From positions 327,507 to 391,506 of the forward strand of contig VXAA01001508.1 in NCBI GenBank assembly GCA_013399115.1: a DNA stretch of 64,000 nucleotides, written 5' to 3'. The notes below the pieces were generated by a model. The model had not been told where the DNA came from. It made no database searches and was given only the letters and a program-made list of their open reading frames with translations. This DNA is from Anseranas semipalmata. Lineage: Eukaryota; Chordata; Aves; Anseriformes; Anseranatidae. Made by a program: the position numbers and the translations under genes. Of the stretch, positions 51,091-62,459 are shown in pieces (position 1 is the stretch's first letter; every line of letters starts with the position of its first letter).

Positions 51091-51168
51091 GTAGGCGGGT
51101 GGGGCTGTTGGGCGGGTGCGGGACGCCCCCNGCTTTCCGCCCCTCAGCGATGTCCTCTCCCTTCCCAG
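51091..51168 (+). other. CDK5RAP2: CDK5RAP2 intron 1, only 78 bp
   Basis: A very short GC-rich intron, GTAGGC to CTTCCCAG, with an undetermined base at 51131. A second in-frame acceptor (CCCCTCAG) ends at 51147; its use would add seven residues to the protein. Confidence 0.75.
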
Positions 51169-51230
51169 CGTCTCCCAGCTGCCAGACGTCTCCCGCGGGG
51201 ACCCGCAGCTCGTCCCGGCCGGCAGCCGAG
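51169..51230 (+). CDS. CDK5RAP2: CDK5RAP2 exon 2
   Basis: One base completes Ser18, 20 codons encode VSQLPDVSRGDPQLVPAGSR, and one base of Gly39 is left before the donor GAG|GTAAGG. Conservation with mammals is weak but the length, phase and position fit. It was chosen because both splice sites are strong and it joins exons 1 and 3 in frame. Confidence 0.8.
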
Positions 51231-53007
51231 GTAAGGCCGGAGGGCGAGCGGGTGGCGGGGACGTCGCCGAGCGGTTCAGGGGGCGGCCGGGGTCCCCGGG
51301 GCACCGGCAGCCGGGGGCTCCGAGCCCCTGACGCCGCCCGGGCGGGCGGAGGAGCCCCCCGCCGGCCCCGTGGTGCTTCCTGGAGACCCTGGATGTCGCA
51401 GTCGGGGCTCCGAGGAGAAAATCGCTGCAGGCAGAAAGGATTCGAGTGCAGCGTCCCGTCTGGGAGGCATGCTGCGCCTTAACGAGAGCCATCGGGGTTA
51501 TGACCGAGCAGCAGGCTCACGTCTGTAACGGGCTTAATAAATCGGGCCCGAGGGAAAAAGGCAGAATACGTTTTTAAGCGATGGAGCTTTTTGTTGAGTT
51601 GTTTCTTTAGCATAAAACGCCAGCAGCTGCTGCAGTTAGGACTGTGCAGTAAGTTGCCTGTGGTCGTTGTGGCTGTGAGCCTGAATGCTCGGCACTTCTG
51701 TGCGCTCTGTGCTTAAAACACTTGGAGTGCCTAGCAGTGCAGTGCTGCTGTTTCATGTTCTGTGTAGCCTGAGGGAAGTTGCATGCTGTCCGTCATTGGG
51801 TTTTTCCAGTTTCAGTTCAGCTATGTTTCAGTTACTTGCTGTCTGAACACCTGGGATAGATTCAATACCTTATATTTTATTTGTTCATGCATTAAGAACC
51901 CTTCCATCTAAGTGACTTCTGCTGAACAGAAACTGTAATTCAATATGTTTTTCTATGTGATGAGCATGTAATTATGTTCATCATCCTTCAGGCTGGCAGA
52001 CAATAGCTTGAAGCGCTTACTTTAAAATAAAATGGCTGAACGGTATTATTTTGAAACCTACTCTTTGTCAAGCTAGCTGTTCTTTGTTCTGTTATGTGAA
52101 TTTGAAGCATATGTTTTTGATTTCTCTTTATTCCTGCATGTATCCAGCAATGTAACTTGGCTGACTTCGTTGTATAGAATAAGTAGGCAATAGAAACTAA
52201 GACAAACTTACCAGGAAGACCTGCTTGCTAACAAAAGCAAATGTGAGGAGCATAGCAGTGCTGCAAAATAATGTGACTATATTCTGCATGTGCTCTGGGA
52301 ATGCTGTTTTGTGGTATTCATTAGAAAGTTAAGATTAAAAACAATTTGATATTCTTTGGGATTTTTTTAAAGACTGATCTACATGGTTGCATAACAATTT
52401 TGTAAGTACTTTAATGAAATATTTTAATTCATATGAGAGTCAGTCTGGTACCTCAACTGCCTCTTCTTTATATTTAAGGTGATGCAAGTGCTATGTGTTG
52501 TATACAATCTCATTCACAGGAGCTTTGAATGGAAATAGTTACACAGCCCTGTTAAATGCAGTTGTTGCAGAACATGTGTGCAAGCAGAAGTTTAAGTACA
52601 TACACATTCAGAAGGCATTACGTCTTAGAAATGTAGATGCTGGTCATTTCTTTTGTCTATTGTTTCCCTGAGTCTAAGGTGGAGGTCTGTTCTGTGACCT
52701 GTAAGATACAGTAAGATTCGAATTGCTTTCTAATAGCGTAATAGGACTTCATTCTAATATCAGAGTCCCTTGCAGTTGCTCTCGGGACTTGTCTTTAAAA
52801 GTCTCTCTTGCATGGCTTAACTTCAGTGTACCTCTAGACTTAAATGGGGGATGTTGGAACTTGAGAGATTGTGATAGACAAGTTGTTGTGATCGGAAAGG
52901 AAATCTAGATATTAACTACGTGGTAACATTAACACTTTGCTGCTTCCGAATTGAAACCTAGCTTAGATTCCTCTGTCTGAACTTGTTCTGTCTTCTCAAA
53001 TGTCTAG
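51231..53007 (+). other. CDK5RAP2: CDK5RAP2 intron 2
   Basis: A 1.8-kb intron, CpG-rich at its start then AT-rich, ending in AAATGTCTAG. Nothing else was recognised. Confidence 0.85.
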
Positions 53008-53075
53008 GGTTACCAGATGTGACAGAAGATACAGTCTCGCCAACTAGAGCTCGGACCATGAAGGACTATGAAAAT
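53008..53075 (+). CDS. CDK5RAP2: CDK5RAP2 exon 3 (start of CM1)
   Basis: It encodes the end of Gly39 and LPDVTEDTVSPTRARTMKDY-EN (residues 40-61), ending in phase 0 before GTAAGC. SPTRAR followed by MKDYEN matches the human SPTRARNMKDFEN and opens the CM1 motif. Confidence 0.96.
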
Positions 53076-54685
53076 GTAAGCAGACTTTTAATATAAGTCT
53101 CAGTGATAGAATTCTGTCTTAAGATAATTCTAATGTGCTGGATGCAGTGGTTTCTGTCAGTCAACACAGATCTGTTACAGGTGTGATCAACTGACTATCT
53201 GTGCTTTGAGCTTCCATCTCTCTGCTTTCAAAAACGGAGGCAAAGTTTTGTTGTTGAGACTAGCTAGCTGCCGCTCTTAGGTTGCGAAACAAAAATTGGC
53301 ACCATCTGCTCAAAAGTATATGTAATCACCGGAAACATAAGAACGTCATTTGCAAGTCTGCAGTTGATTTCTTGTATTTCAAGGAATCATCAAGCTTATC
53401 TTCTTTTATACCAGTATGGGATTTAGCATTTTAATTCATTGACAGCTGTGTAATACCTTTTACCTTTTTACTTATGTACAAGTGTGTTTGGAATGCTTTT
53501 GTTGTAAAGGTCTAATGTCATTGTGACGGTTCTGTAGATAAAACTGCTTTTGGTGCTTACTAGAGTACAAAAGACAACAGTAGATTTTTTTTTTTTTTAA
53601 TGTATTAACTTCATTGGTTGTGTTCACTGAATAAACTATTTAAGTAATAAACTAATTGTTTATGAGGGCTGAATGATGACTGGTTATAACAGTGTTGCAG
53701 GGCAACACTTCTGTAAAAATTATATTGTTTAACTCAAGTTCTTATTATTGCTTTATGATTTGTGGCTTGCTATCTTCAGGATGCGTTTGAGTATCTGCAG
53801 TTTTTAGTGCGGTTCTATAGCTGTTGTTACCTTTTGTAGCATTGCTAACTTTGAAATGAGCTTTTCTTCTAAACTCTTTCCGGTTTTGTCATCTTATATC
53901 CCTCTGAGGAGAGAGCTATGCTCTTTGTTTAGAACTTAAAGCTTTTTTGGAAAGTCTCGGTGAGGGATGTTTCTCACTGTCTCTATTTCACTTTCTCTTT
54001 TATTTTCATGTATTGTCTGGGGTAGGAAGACACTGCCTTGGCATTAGTATGTGCTTAAAATCTTTTGCTATGATGTATGGCAGACCTCGGTCTAGAATAC
54101 GTTCTGCAAGTGGTTTACTCTCTGCAGTGTCCATTTTCACCAGGGAAAAAGTTGTAGAAGGGAGGAAAAACCTGCTGTTGGTTCTGTGTGATGAAGTAGT
54201 TCTGTTTTCCTTTAGAAACAGGCAGGAGACCTCTGACCTCTGGTCCACAGTCTGTGTTGCTGAGGTCTGACTTCATGTCGAGGTGTGCTGGAGATGAGCT
54301 GTTTCAGCCTGGGCCTCTATACGGATGTAGAAGAGAACGGGTCTCCCCACAGATCTCTGGCTTCCTGATATGTACAGACGCCAGCTGTAGAACTCCTCGT
54401 AGGTTTTGTGGTTGCCAACACTACAATGAAGCTCAAAAATCCATTAAAGTAATGGCAGAAGAATCCATTAAAGGCAATTAAACACACCAGTATTTCTGTA
54501 ACTTCTGTTTTTGAGATTGCTGGTAGCTGGAAGGCTAAACTTGAGAAAGGGATTGCTTACTTTCTTTGTCCTTTTAATTTTTACCAAGCATCCAGAAGCT
54601 GTTAGATGTGCTTTTGGACTGACATTGTAAGGCTATTCTTATCCTGCTTTAAAAGAAATCTTGATTAGCACTTTAAAGGCAGGTG

Positions 54686-54733
54686 AAGAGAGAGAGAGCA
54701 TGTGTACATAACACACGTACACACACATGCATG
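54686..54733. repeat. GA and CA simple repeats
   Basis: A (GA)n run is followed by alternating TGTGTACATAACACACGTACACACACATGCATG-type sequence (interrupted CA/TG). Confidence 0.75.
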
Positions 54734-55117
54734 AATTTGCTGATCTTTGGTGCTATGTTATTTACACAGGACGCGAGAAGGAAATAATGAAAAGAGTGGG
54801 CTCCTTGCAGCTCAGAGACCAGGATGGATGTAATGCCCTTGAATAGGGTAAGGGCTGGATCCATGTAGGGAAGGTCCCTTTGATGTATAGACCTGGAGAA
54901 CATGCTGAGGTAGATGACCTTAGGGGTGTAGGCTTATTGGTATTTATAATGAGTTCCGCTTTCTTGCAATATGGAAAAGGGGGGAACACCTGTGATTGGA
55001 AATGTGATTGCATTGACAAAATGAAAGGTACTAGTTGAGGACCTTGTTATGATTTACTAGGTGTTCCTGAGTAGAAAGGATGATTGGTATCAAGTTAGGG
55101 AACTTAGTAGTATTAAG

Positions 55118-55195
55118 TGTGTGTGTGTGGTTTTTTTTNNNNNNNNNNNNNNNNNNNNNNNNNNNNNNNNNNNNNNNNNNNNNNNNNNNNCTCCC
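55118..55195. repeat. GT and T tract with a 52-base N gap
   Basis: A (GT)n run and eight T residues lead directly into 52 undetermined bases (55139-55190). Sequence resumes with CTCCCCC. The gap probably covers low-complexity sequence and its length may be nominal. Confidence 0.9.
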
Positions 55196-57425
55196 CCTTC
55201 CCAAACCCACTTAAGAGTTTTGCTGTCTTGCAAAATGGCTTCTGCTGGCAAAAACTGTGTTGTGCTGTGAAACCACAGCCGCTGCTGACAGATGCTGCTT
55301 TGCATAAAAGTGGCTCTGTGCAGATTTGGAAAGGGGCTAAACCGAGCTAGGGAAGTGGTATTTGCTGCCATGGTGTCTGTGGTGTGTAATTTTCTGTGTA
55401 GAGTGTATTGCATTGTCCTGTGTTTTCACGAAGTCTCTGCAGTTTCTCTTGTTTTGTTCTTTAAGCACAGAAATCAAAATGCATGAAGGAATTAGGACTG
55501 GGTCTTTAAATGCAAAAATCGAGAGGATTGCCATTAAAATTCCATTGGAGTGTAAAATACGAACATAGTTTACATGTTGTCTTTTATTAAGCTATAACTT
55601 TCTAATTGTAGTCTGTCTGAATTAACTTTGCTCTGAGAAACTGAATGTCAGAGTTAACATTTATTTCACTTACTGGCTTATGTTTGCCTCATATGTTTTG
55701 CTTGCCTTTTGAAAATAGTATGCTTAAGCTCTTTGCTTTAATTCTGTTGCCACTGAAATACATGGAGAAGAATTAAAGAATGCGGAGTTCTTCTGAAAAT
55801 GTTTTTAACTCAGAACCATATTGGATGTGTGAAGACTAGCAGAAGTTCAAGTGACACAATTTCAAAGTCTTTGATGCTTGGGCTTTTTCTGAATGAACAA
55901 ACATAGAGACAGACTAACTGTTAGGAATGATCTGCTGGTGTCTAAAAAAATAAAGCTGTAAGCTCTGCTCTCACTTGTTGCACATTATGCTGAACTTGGG
56001 GCAAAGCTGAATAAGACATGCAGGATCTGGCACAATTCTGCAGCCTTGCTTCACTTAAGAGATCATTAATTTCTTTGTTTATTCCAAATAAGGATTTCAA
56101 TTTTGAGCAACATTGAGAGCATTGTGCTCTGTGACTTGAATCAAAGTAAGAAGTTACATTGTCTTAAGGCTTACATCTACTTGAACGCTCCACAATAGTT
56201 GCTCCAGTTACTTGAGATACCTCGTGATCCTCATGAGGTGTCATGCTTTAAGCAGTTACAATTTGTGCAGCTCAAGTTCATGTTCCCTGCTGCTTGTGGT
56301 CATCCAGTTGGAACTGTAGGGAAATACAAATGAAGTAATGAGTTAAATGTGTGCACTGCTACTGCTTGTGAAGACAGGCTTCTTCAGGATGTGTGAATGG
56401 GCCACAAAGTTTGTGTCGTCCTCTGTATTTTTAGTTGCTTGGATGATATTTGCTTGTGCGAATAATGAAGAGGCATCTTGCTGGGCAGAGATTATTAAGC
56501 TGAGGAATTGTTTGTGAATGCGAGTTCAGAGGGCAGTTACAGAAAATAGGCTTCCTAGGCTTTCACAAGCCAGGTATTTTAAGAAATTATATTGCTAATA
56601 ATTTTTACAAGAGGTACTCTACTGTTCTGGAAAAGCCTACATAAATATTTTATTAGTAGCTCTGTAGCATATTAGATTTCCTTTTGCTGAGAGTGTCTGA
56701 CAGGGGACACAAGTCTTATTTGAATAAATGTTTTATGCTTGGTCTCTTAAAAAATTTCCGAGGGAGACTCTTTTTAATGAAACCATCAGCTATGTTACTG
56801 CTTCTGCTAGTTCCAAATCATAAGTCCTGAAGGACATATGTATAAGAAGCAATTTTTTCCTGAAGAATTGTGCTATGAAATATGCGATTGGATAAAGATT
56901 TTATTGGTGGTTGATTTGGCTCTCCTGCCTTGTGTGCCTGTGGCTTTTCCTCCAATGAATAATGTTACCATCCCAAGCTTTTGCTGAGGAAATACTTCTG
57001 TTTCAACATATCTTCTTACATTTTGTTCAAGGTCTATTTTATAGAAGAAAAAATACTTCTAGATTTTAAAAAAAAACTCTCGTTTCTTTTTGTGTAAAGT
57101 CAGACAATGTTTTAGTACTTAGAGAAGGAATATTCTAAAGAGCACTGAGCAACAGTGTGCTGACATGGTATTATATGTGTTTTTTTGAACAATATTACTT
57201 TATAATTATGATTTCAGTGCTAGTCTCAGCCTGTTGCAAGGTTAAAAATAAACATATGTATGCACACACATGCACATCAAACCTTGTCCAGTTGGTCGAA
57301 TTCTAATCTCTCTAATTGTCTTGCACTGTGGAGACTAAAAAACAAACGATAGTAGTTTTCACTGTTTGTTTTCCTTGATTTGAAATGCATGACGTAGTTT
57401 GCTCATTTTCTTTCTTATTTCACAG

Positions 57426-57536
57426 CAAATCACTGATCTGAAAAAAGAGAACTTCAACCTGAAGCTTCGTATATACTTCCTAGAAATGCGTATGCAGCAG
57501 AAGTTTGATGGTCCCACTGAAGAAATATACAAAATT
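57426..57536 (+). CDS. CDK5RAP2: CDK5RAP2 exon 4 (CM1 core)
   Basis: It encodes 37 codons, residues 62-98, from QITDLKKENFNLKLRIYFLE to PTEEIYKI, in phase 0 at both ends. This is the most conserved part of CM1. The NF residue pair includes Phe71, equivalent to human Phe75. The donor is ATT|GTATGT. Confidence 0.98.
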
Positions 57537-58635
57537 GTATGTGTTTAGAATATCTTAATGGAGTTATGTATCTTTATGGAGAGTTTTAGTGGGAAAGTTA
57601 CCCGTTTTACTGAACTTTTGAGTCTTTTCTGTTGGAAATTTTGGTTTGATAGCTTTATTTTATTCTGGCCTCTGATTGTTCACTGGGGGGGTCTACTTCC
57701 TTTCTAACTGTTTTTGAAAGGTATTTCACCAGCTCTGTGGCTGCCTGTTGACTGAAGTGGTAGACTTTCCAGTTTTTGTGGAGTTGTTTCCTTTGAAGCA
57801 TGTAGATGAAGTTGTATTTGGGTTGTGTATAGCTTCTAGTTTTATTGCTCTAGATTGAAAGAATGCAGATTTGTACAGGATTCAGGAATTCATCTGTTTG
57901 GTTCCTATGTAAGTTTGTAGAATTTTTTTTTTAAGTTTGAAGAAGGATCTGAGTCTAGTGGTATGTCTTGCATCCTCGTTATTTCAGGTTTACAGGTGAC
58001 AAGCACTTTGCCTACAGTCTACAAGAGAAAAGAAGTAATTTTGGTAATGCAATGACATTAGGTCTCTTTTCTGTGATAGGATGGAGACTTAAGTCTCTCT
58101 TGATGGTTGTCACAGTAGTTAAGTGCATAGATGCTTAGTTAAGTCATGGGTTCAACTGAATATTGTTAGTTGGTCTTCTGTCCTGGTCTTCTACACTGGT
58201 GTCTTTCTTGTAATTGCTAATGTGTTGAATATTATGTCAGCTTGTGGGCCAAGTAGTTCTTTGTACAATATGTTTTCCAGGCTATAACAAGCTTGATAAT
58301 TGGTATGATCAGGTATTTAAAAGAAAGTCTCAGGAAAATAAATATCTTACAGCTCAAAGGAAAAAACAGGCTTGCAAGCCCTAGAAACTCCCAAGTTGAT
58401 TTGCACCGCTCCCCGCTATGGTTAAGGGCAGGTGTGTGTGGATTTGCTTGAATACAGTGGTCCTAAGTACTTGGCCCTTGCAAAATGTCCTTGAATAGCA
58501 TAGAGATTTTAGCTTTTATTATCCCAATGATACTTTGTTTGGTGTTCCAAGCAAAACTAACCTGTATGGTGCTGCTAACTTTTGTGTATGGTGACCTTTG
58601 AACTCTCTGCAGACACTTTCATTCTTACATTCTAG
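57537..58635 (+). other. CDK5RAP2: CDK5RAP2 intron 4
   Basis: A 1.1-kb AT-rich intron, GTATGT to CATTCTAG, with no recognised content. Confidence 0.9.
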
Positions 58636-58712
58636 AACATTGAGCTGAAAGTTGAGATAGAAAGTCTGAAGCGAGATCTGCAGGAGAGAGAGAAACTACT
58701 CATCAAGGCCTC
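58636..58712 (+). CDS. CDK5RAP2: CDK5RAP2 exon 5 (coiled coil)
   Basis: It encodes residues 99-123, beginning NIELKVEIESLKRDLQERE, and two bases of Ser124 before the donor GTAAGT. The heptad-like Leu/Ile spacing and charge pattern indicate coiled coil. It is close to the human NIELKVEVESLKRELQERE. Confidence 0.97.
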
Positions 58713-59783
58713 GTAAGTACCAGCGTATTTCCTAATGTCTGTTGCTTAAGACTTCCAAGATCTTGTTTCTATTTGCATGCTTTTTCCTGATGCTTTAAGA
58801 ATATGAAGATCCCAAAGGAGTGTTCTAGGGGCATTTATGTAGAAATTCCTTCACACTTATTGGAGCTATACGTATGAATTCTTATACATACAGTGATGTT
58901 GTTGTAGTTATACTCAACGGTGTAACTTTAATATTACACTTCATTCCACTGTATTTTTCAGATAAATAAAGGTAACTCCCTAGTTGAGAACAGGTTAGCA
59001 TTCCTATTGCAGAAGTTAAGCTAAGGCTGACAGTTGCCTGCAAAACTATTTCCTTCTAGGTATCTGGTTCAAAACTAACTCAAGTTGGCAATGACTGACA
59101 GCTACTGACTGACATAGGCCTCAGCTGCAGTGGAATTTTCTTTGTGGCCTACCTCAGGTGACATTGAATTGTTACTAATGGTTCAGAGAGGCCTAGTTTC
59201 AAGTAGATCCTGAGGACAGGATTAATTTTTGCTTGGTGTCTCCAGGTAGCTATCAAAGGGTTTTGCTGGGCTTTGAATGGAACCTTGCACGAGTTAATAA
59301 TAAGAAGCAAATTTAGGGGGAAGTCATAAACAAGTGGTCATCCTTTGTTTAGTAAGGAAACGCTAGCTGTTCTTCTCTTACAAGGGATTAACAATTACTG
59401 AAAATGCAATTGGAGAGGTTTCAGCAGCTACGTATCTTTGGTTTATTCCAGTGCTGCTTTCTGTGGAAAATACAGCTCTACTAAAGGCTTGATACTGTAT
59501 TTGGAAGCTTTAAAAATATGAAGGAAATAGTAACACTTTTTCATTGCATGCTTATTCATTGTGACACGGCTTGTGTGGAACTCTCATTGCTTTCCATCAA
59601 GCAGAGACTATACCACCAAAATCGCTATATAGCATGTAGCCGTTTGTATTTAATCTTAAAGTGACAAGCGGGTACAGATAAAGTGGATAAACTTGCTTCT
59701 GCATAATCTGTCAGCTGCTTGCTCTTTAAATGTTTTCTACTCTGATATGCAATAGGATTTCAATCTATATTATGGTCTTTCAG
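58713..59783 (+). other. CDK5RAP2: CDK5RAP2 intron 5
   Basis: A 1.07-kb AT-rich intron, GTAAGT to GGTCTTTCAG. Nothing else was recognised. Confidence 0.9.
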
Positions 59784-59907
59784 TAAGGCAGTTGAAAGCC
59801 TGGCCCAAGGTGGTGATGCTGAAATACAGCGTGTGAAAGAGGAGGCACAAAAGAAGTTACAAGAAATGGAAGAAATCCTGACTGGCAGAATAAACCTTCT
59901 GGAAGAG
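59784..59907 (+). CDS. CDK5RAP2: CDK5RAP2 exon 6 (coiled coil)
   Basis: One base completes Ser124, then 41 codons (residues 125-165) from KAVESLAQGGDAEIQRVKEE to RINLLEE, ending in phase 0 at GAG|GTGAGT. KAVESLA and EIQRVKE match the human protein. The rest is charged coiled coil with more divergence. Confidence 0.96.
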
Positions 59908-62307
59908 GTGAGTGAATAGTTAGAAATCTGTACTTTCTTTGTACTGTTGTCTGAGATTTGATACTGTGATCTGCCTGTATTTTCAAAATTGTTTCAGCTT
60001 TCCTGGAAAAATAGCCAGTATGAATCCAGGGGAAGGGAGGGCAGCAAAAGGGAAGGTGTTGTTAGCTGCTCTTGAAATATCAAATAGGAGGTTGGCAGTT
60101 CTTCAGGAAATTCCTACCTGTTGGTGCTCTTTGGCTATGTTCAACACAAACCTTTAAGTCTTGAATTCCAGTGAGGCAGCTTCATTTTCAGAACTGCAAT
60201 CTCTGTTTAGAGGAAGAGGGGCTGCTCTTTGAACACTTCTTCTGATAAGGTCTCGGCTTCATAAATAGCTGCAGCTACTGTGTAAGAGCTCCTGTCACTT
60301 CCCATCTTTCATATGGGACCTTGGTATACCAGTATAAATTGGAGATTCCGTTGCTTTCTGTATCCCCACTCTTGTGTGTTCATTATAGGCTGAGAGAGGC
60401 TACCAACATATGGCAGTTGCTGGGTAAATGAATTAGTGAGAACTTCCCTACGTTGTTCCTGCTTGCCTTGTGCTCCATTGTTAGTGACCTTTATCTGCCA
60501 AATGTTATAGGCTTCTGGTGTCTCTCTATCACCTTTTCCTGTTCCAGAGGATATTTTGTTTTAAACAACGTATTTTGGAATTCCTTGCTGTCTGTGGTTG
60601 TTTATTCCTGTGTTTATTGTTGAGCCATCTTAACAGGGGAATTGTTTTCACATTTTCCTCATTCTGTAGTGTACAGGCACCATGAGGAAAAGAAAATTTC
60701 TCAGTATGAATAATAATAATGCTTCCTCAGAAGCAAGGAGAGTTTTCTTTCTTATAAAGAACAAATTTGATATTGAATGGCCTGTGCTGGAAATGTTTGT
60801 GTAAGTTCTATAAATACATAAACTCCTGATTGTTCTGCATCATTCACTGTATACGCTTATCTGTAGGTAAGGGATTTTGTGACTGTGCTTGTGCGAGAAC
60901 AGAAGTCTGGTGCTCTTTTGTAAGTAAATAGAAATAACACAAGGGGGGGGTGTATTCCAACTTTTGCTTTCCGGTTCCTAAAGAATGAATTGGTCATGGA
61001 AGATATTGGTAGCAATCTCATGATGGTATTTTCTGCCAGGGTGATTTAGCAGTATTCATAAGGCAGTGAGCTCCTTCAGAGCTGGGGTAGGGGGAATCTC
61101 CATGGCCTTTTCTTTAGTCTAGTGGAATTGGGCTTTCTCAAAGCATTCTCTGTGGTATTGGATAGGTAGAAAAGATCCCAAATTATGTATTCTCTAGTAA
61201 AAACAGCCAATCAGACTGATATTTCTCACATCTGACAGGTAGAATGGCAAATATCCTTATCTCATGGTGCTTTAGTATTTTCTATAGCCTGAAGGTAGTG
61301 TTGGCCTCTGACATTAATTTTATTATGTTGGTGAATTGTAAATACTGCACAGTAGTATTAGTCACTTGTTTTTGTAGTGCTGTATAATTATACAGATCCA
61401 GGTAACGCTAACAAAGATGAATTTCCTTTGGATTTTTTGGTTGAAAGATGAATACTTGCAGAACTGCTCTTCAGGAGAGGGAGGGAGTAGTGAATTCTAC
61501 TGGTAAAGGGCTTTTTCTTCATCCACCTTCCCCAGGAGAGATGCTGTTTAGTATAGACTTGGAAGGGGAGAAGGGGTTTACTTGTTAGGTTACATGGAGG
61601 CTTTTAGATCATAGAAAGCAAAATTCAGTGAGCACAGCAGGGAAGCTTACAACAGAAAAATGAAGATCTGAAGCAAAATATATGTAGTGTATAGCAGGTT
61701 GTGGTCTTTTGTTCCTCGTCTCAATGAGTTGGGTCGCTAGAGGAAGTTGACTAGAATGTCTAGGTGTTACCTCTGTTTCCGTTGCTGTTCAAGAGAAGAA
61801 AATCTGGTTCATGCTTTATCAGTTCTTGCAAGATACTATAAATGATCTTGAAGAGTTCCAGTTAGCTATAGTGAGCCTGTGAATATTAATTTCATCTTTG
61901 ATTGAATGGAAAAAAAAACCTTTCTTAACCTCTCTATTAGTTGTGATAGTGGGAGGGAAGTGGGACAAAGCCAAATTGTATTATAGCAAATTATAAGAGC
62001 TAAATCTAAAGCTGTAGTGCAGGGGCACTTTTGTTTCCCATTCTGCTATTGGTTAGAAAATTTGATTTACTACTTTTTAAATAAACTTCCCTTCTTTTTG
62101 TACCACAGAAAATGGATTAATCTTGAAAATGCAGTCGTGAAAAGTTCAAAGTGTTTGCAAAGTGTTTGAAATAATTAGTAAAAGTTGTTAATTTAAACAT
62201 ACCAACATATGTTTGGTAGAGGAAACTTCAATATATGAAAAGTTTTGTGAGCATTTTATTCTTGTAGACATCAGGATTGTCTTTTTGTTTGTTTGTTTTA
62301 AATACAG
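59908..62307 (+). other. CDK5RAP2: CDK5RAP2 intron 6
   Basis: A 2.4-kb AT-rich intron, GTGAGT to TTTTAAATACAG. A short (GTTT)n tract precedes the acceptor. No transposon body was recognised. Confidence 0.9.
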
Positions 62308-62459
62308 AATCTTAAAGCTGCCCAAGAAGAGGTGGAAAAAGCTATTGCAATGACAGAGGAGGAGAAAGCTCTAAGAATGGCTGCTGAGAAGAAACTGTCT
62401 TCAATTACAAATGCCCCTGCAAAGGATCTGGATATGATTACAGGAGCTGAGAAAGACAG
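62308..62459 (+). CDS. CDK5RAP2: CDK5RAP2 exon 7 (coiled coil)
   Basis: It has 50 codons (residues 166-215), from NLKAAQEEVEKAIAMTEEEK to DMITGAEKD, plus two bases of an Arg codon before the donor AG|GTCAGA. The human counterpart has the same layout (AAQAELEKA, EKALR, EKDR). The donor is the weakest of the set but the phase and homology fit. The next exon lies beyond the window. Confidence 0.93.

Larger units (their letters stand above)
50350..51500 (+). promoter_or_regulatory. CDK5RAP2: CDK5RAP2 CpG-island promoter
   Basis: GC- and CpG-rich sequence covers the leader, exons 1 and 2 and the start of intron 2. No TATA box is visible at the expected place, as is usual for housekeeping-type promoters. 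The repeated ATGGC motifs at 50580-50936 lie within it. The transcription start is unknown; the motif nearest the start codon, at 50929, could mark it. Confidence 0.75.
53076..57425 (+). other. CDK5RAP2: CDK5RAP2 intron 3
   Basis: A 4.35-kb AT-rich intron, GTAAGC to TTATTTCACAG. It contains a GA/CA-type simple repeat at 54686-54733 and a 52-base N gap at 55139-55190. No exon or transposon body was recognised. Confidence 0.85.

Noticed and set aside
50866..51492. 208-codon open frame antisense to CDK5RAP2 exons 1-2
   Set aside because: It lies wholly within the CpG island and is Arg/Pro/Ser/Gly-rich. It is the expected shadow of CpG-dense sequence.
53947..54270. 107-codon frame in CDK5RAP2 intron 3
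   Set aside because: No homology, no splice sites of fitting phase, and exons 3 and 4 already join directly in a conserved sequence.
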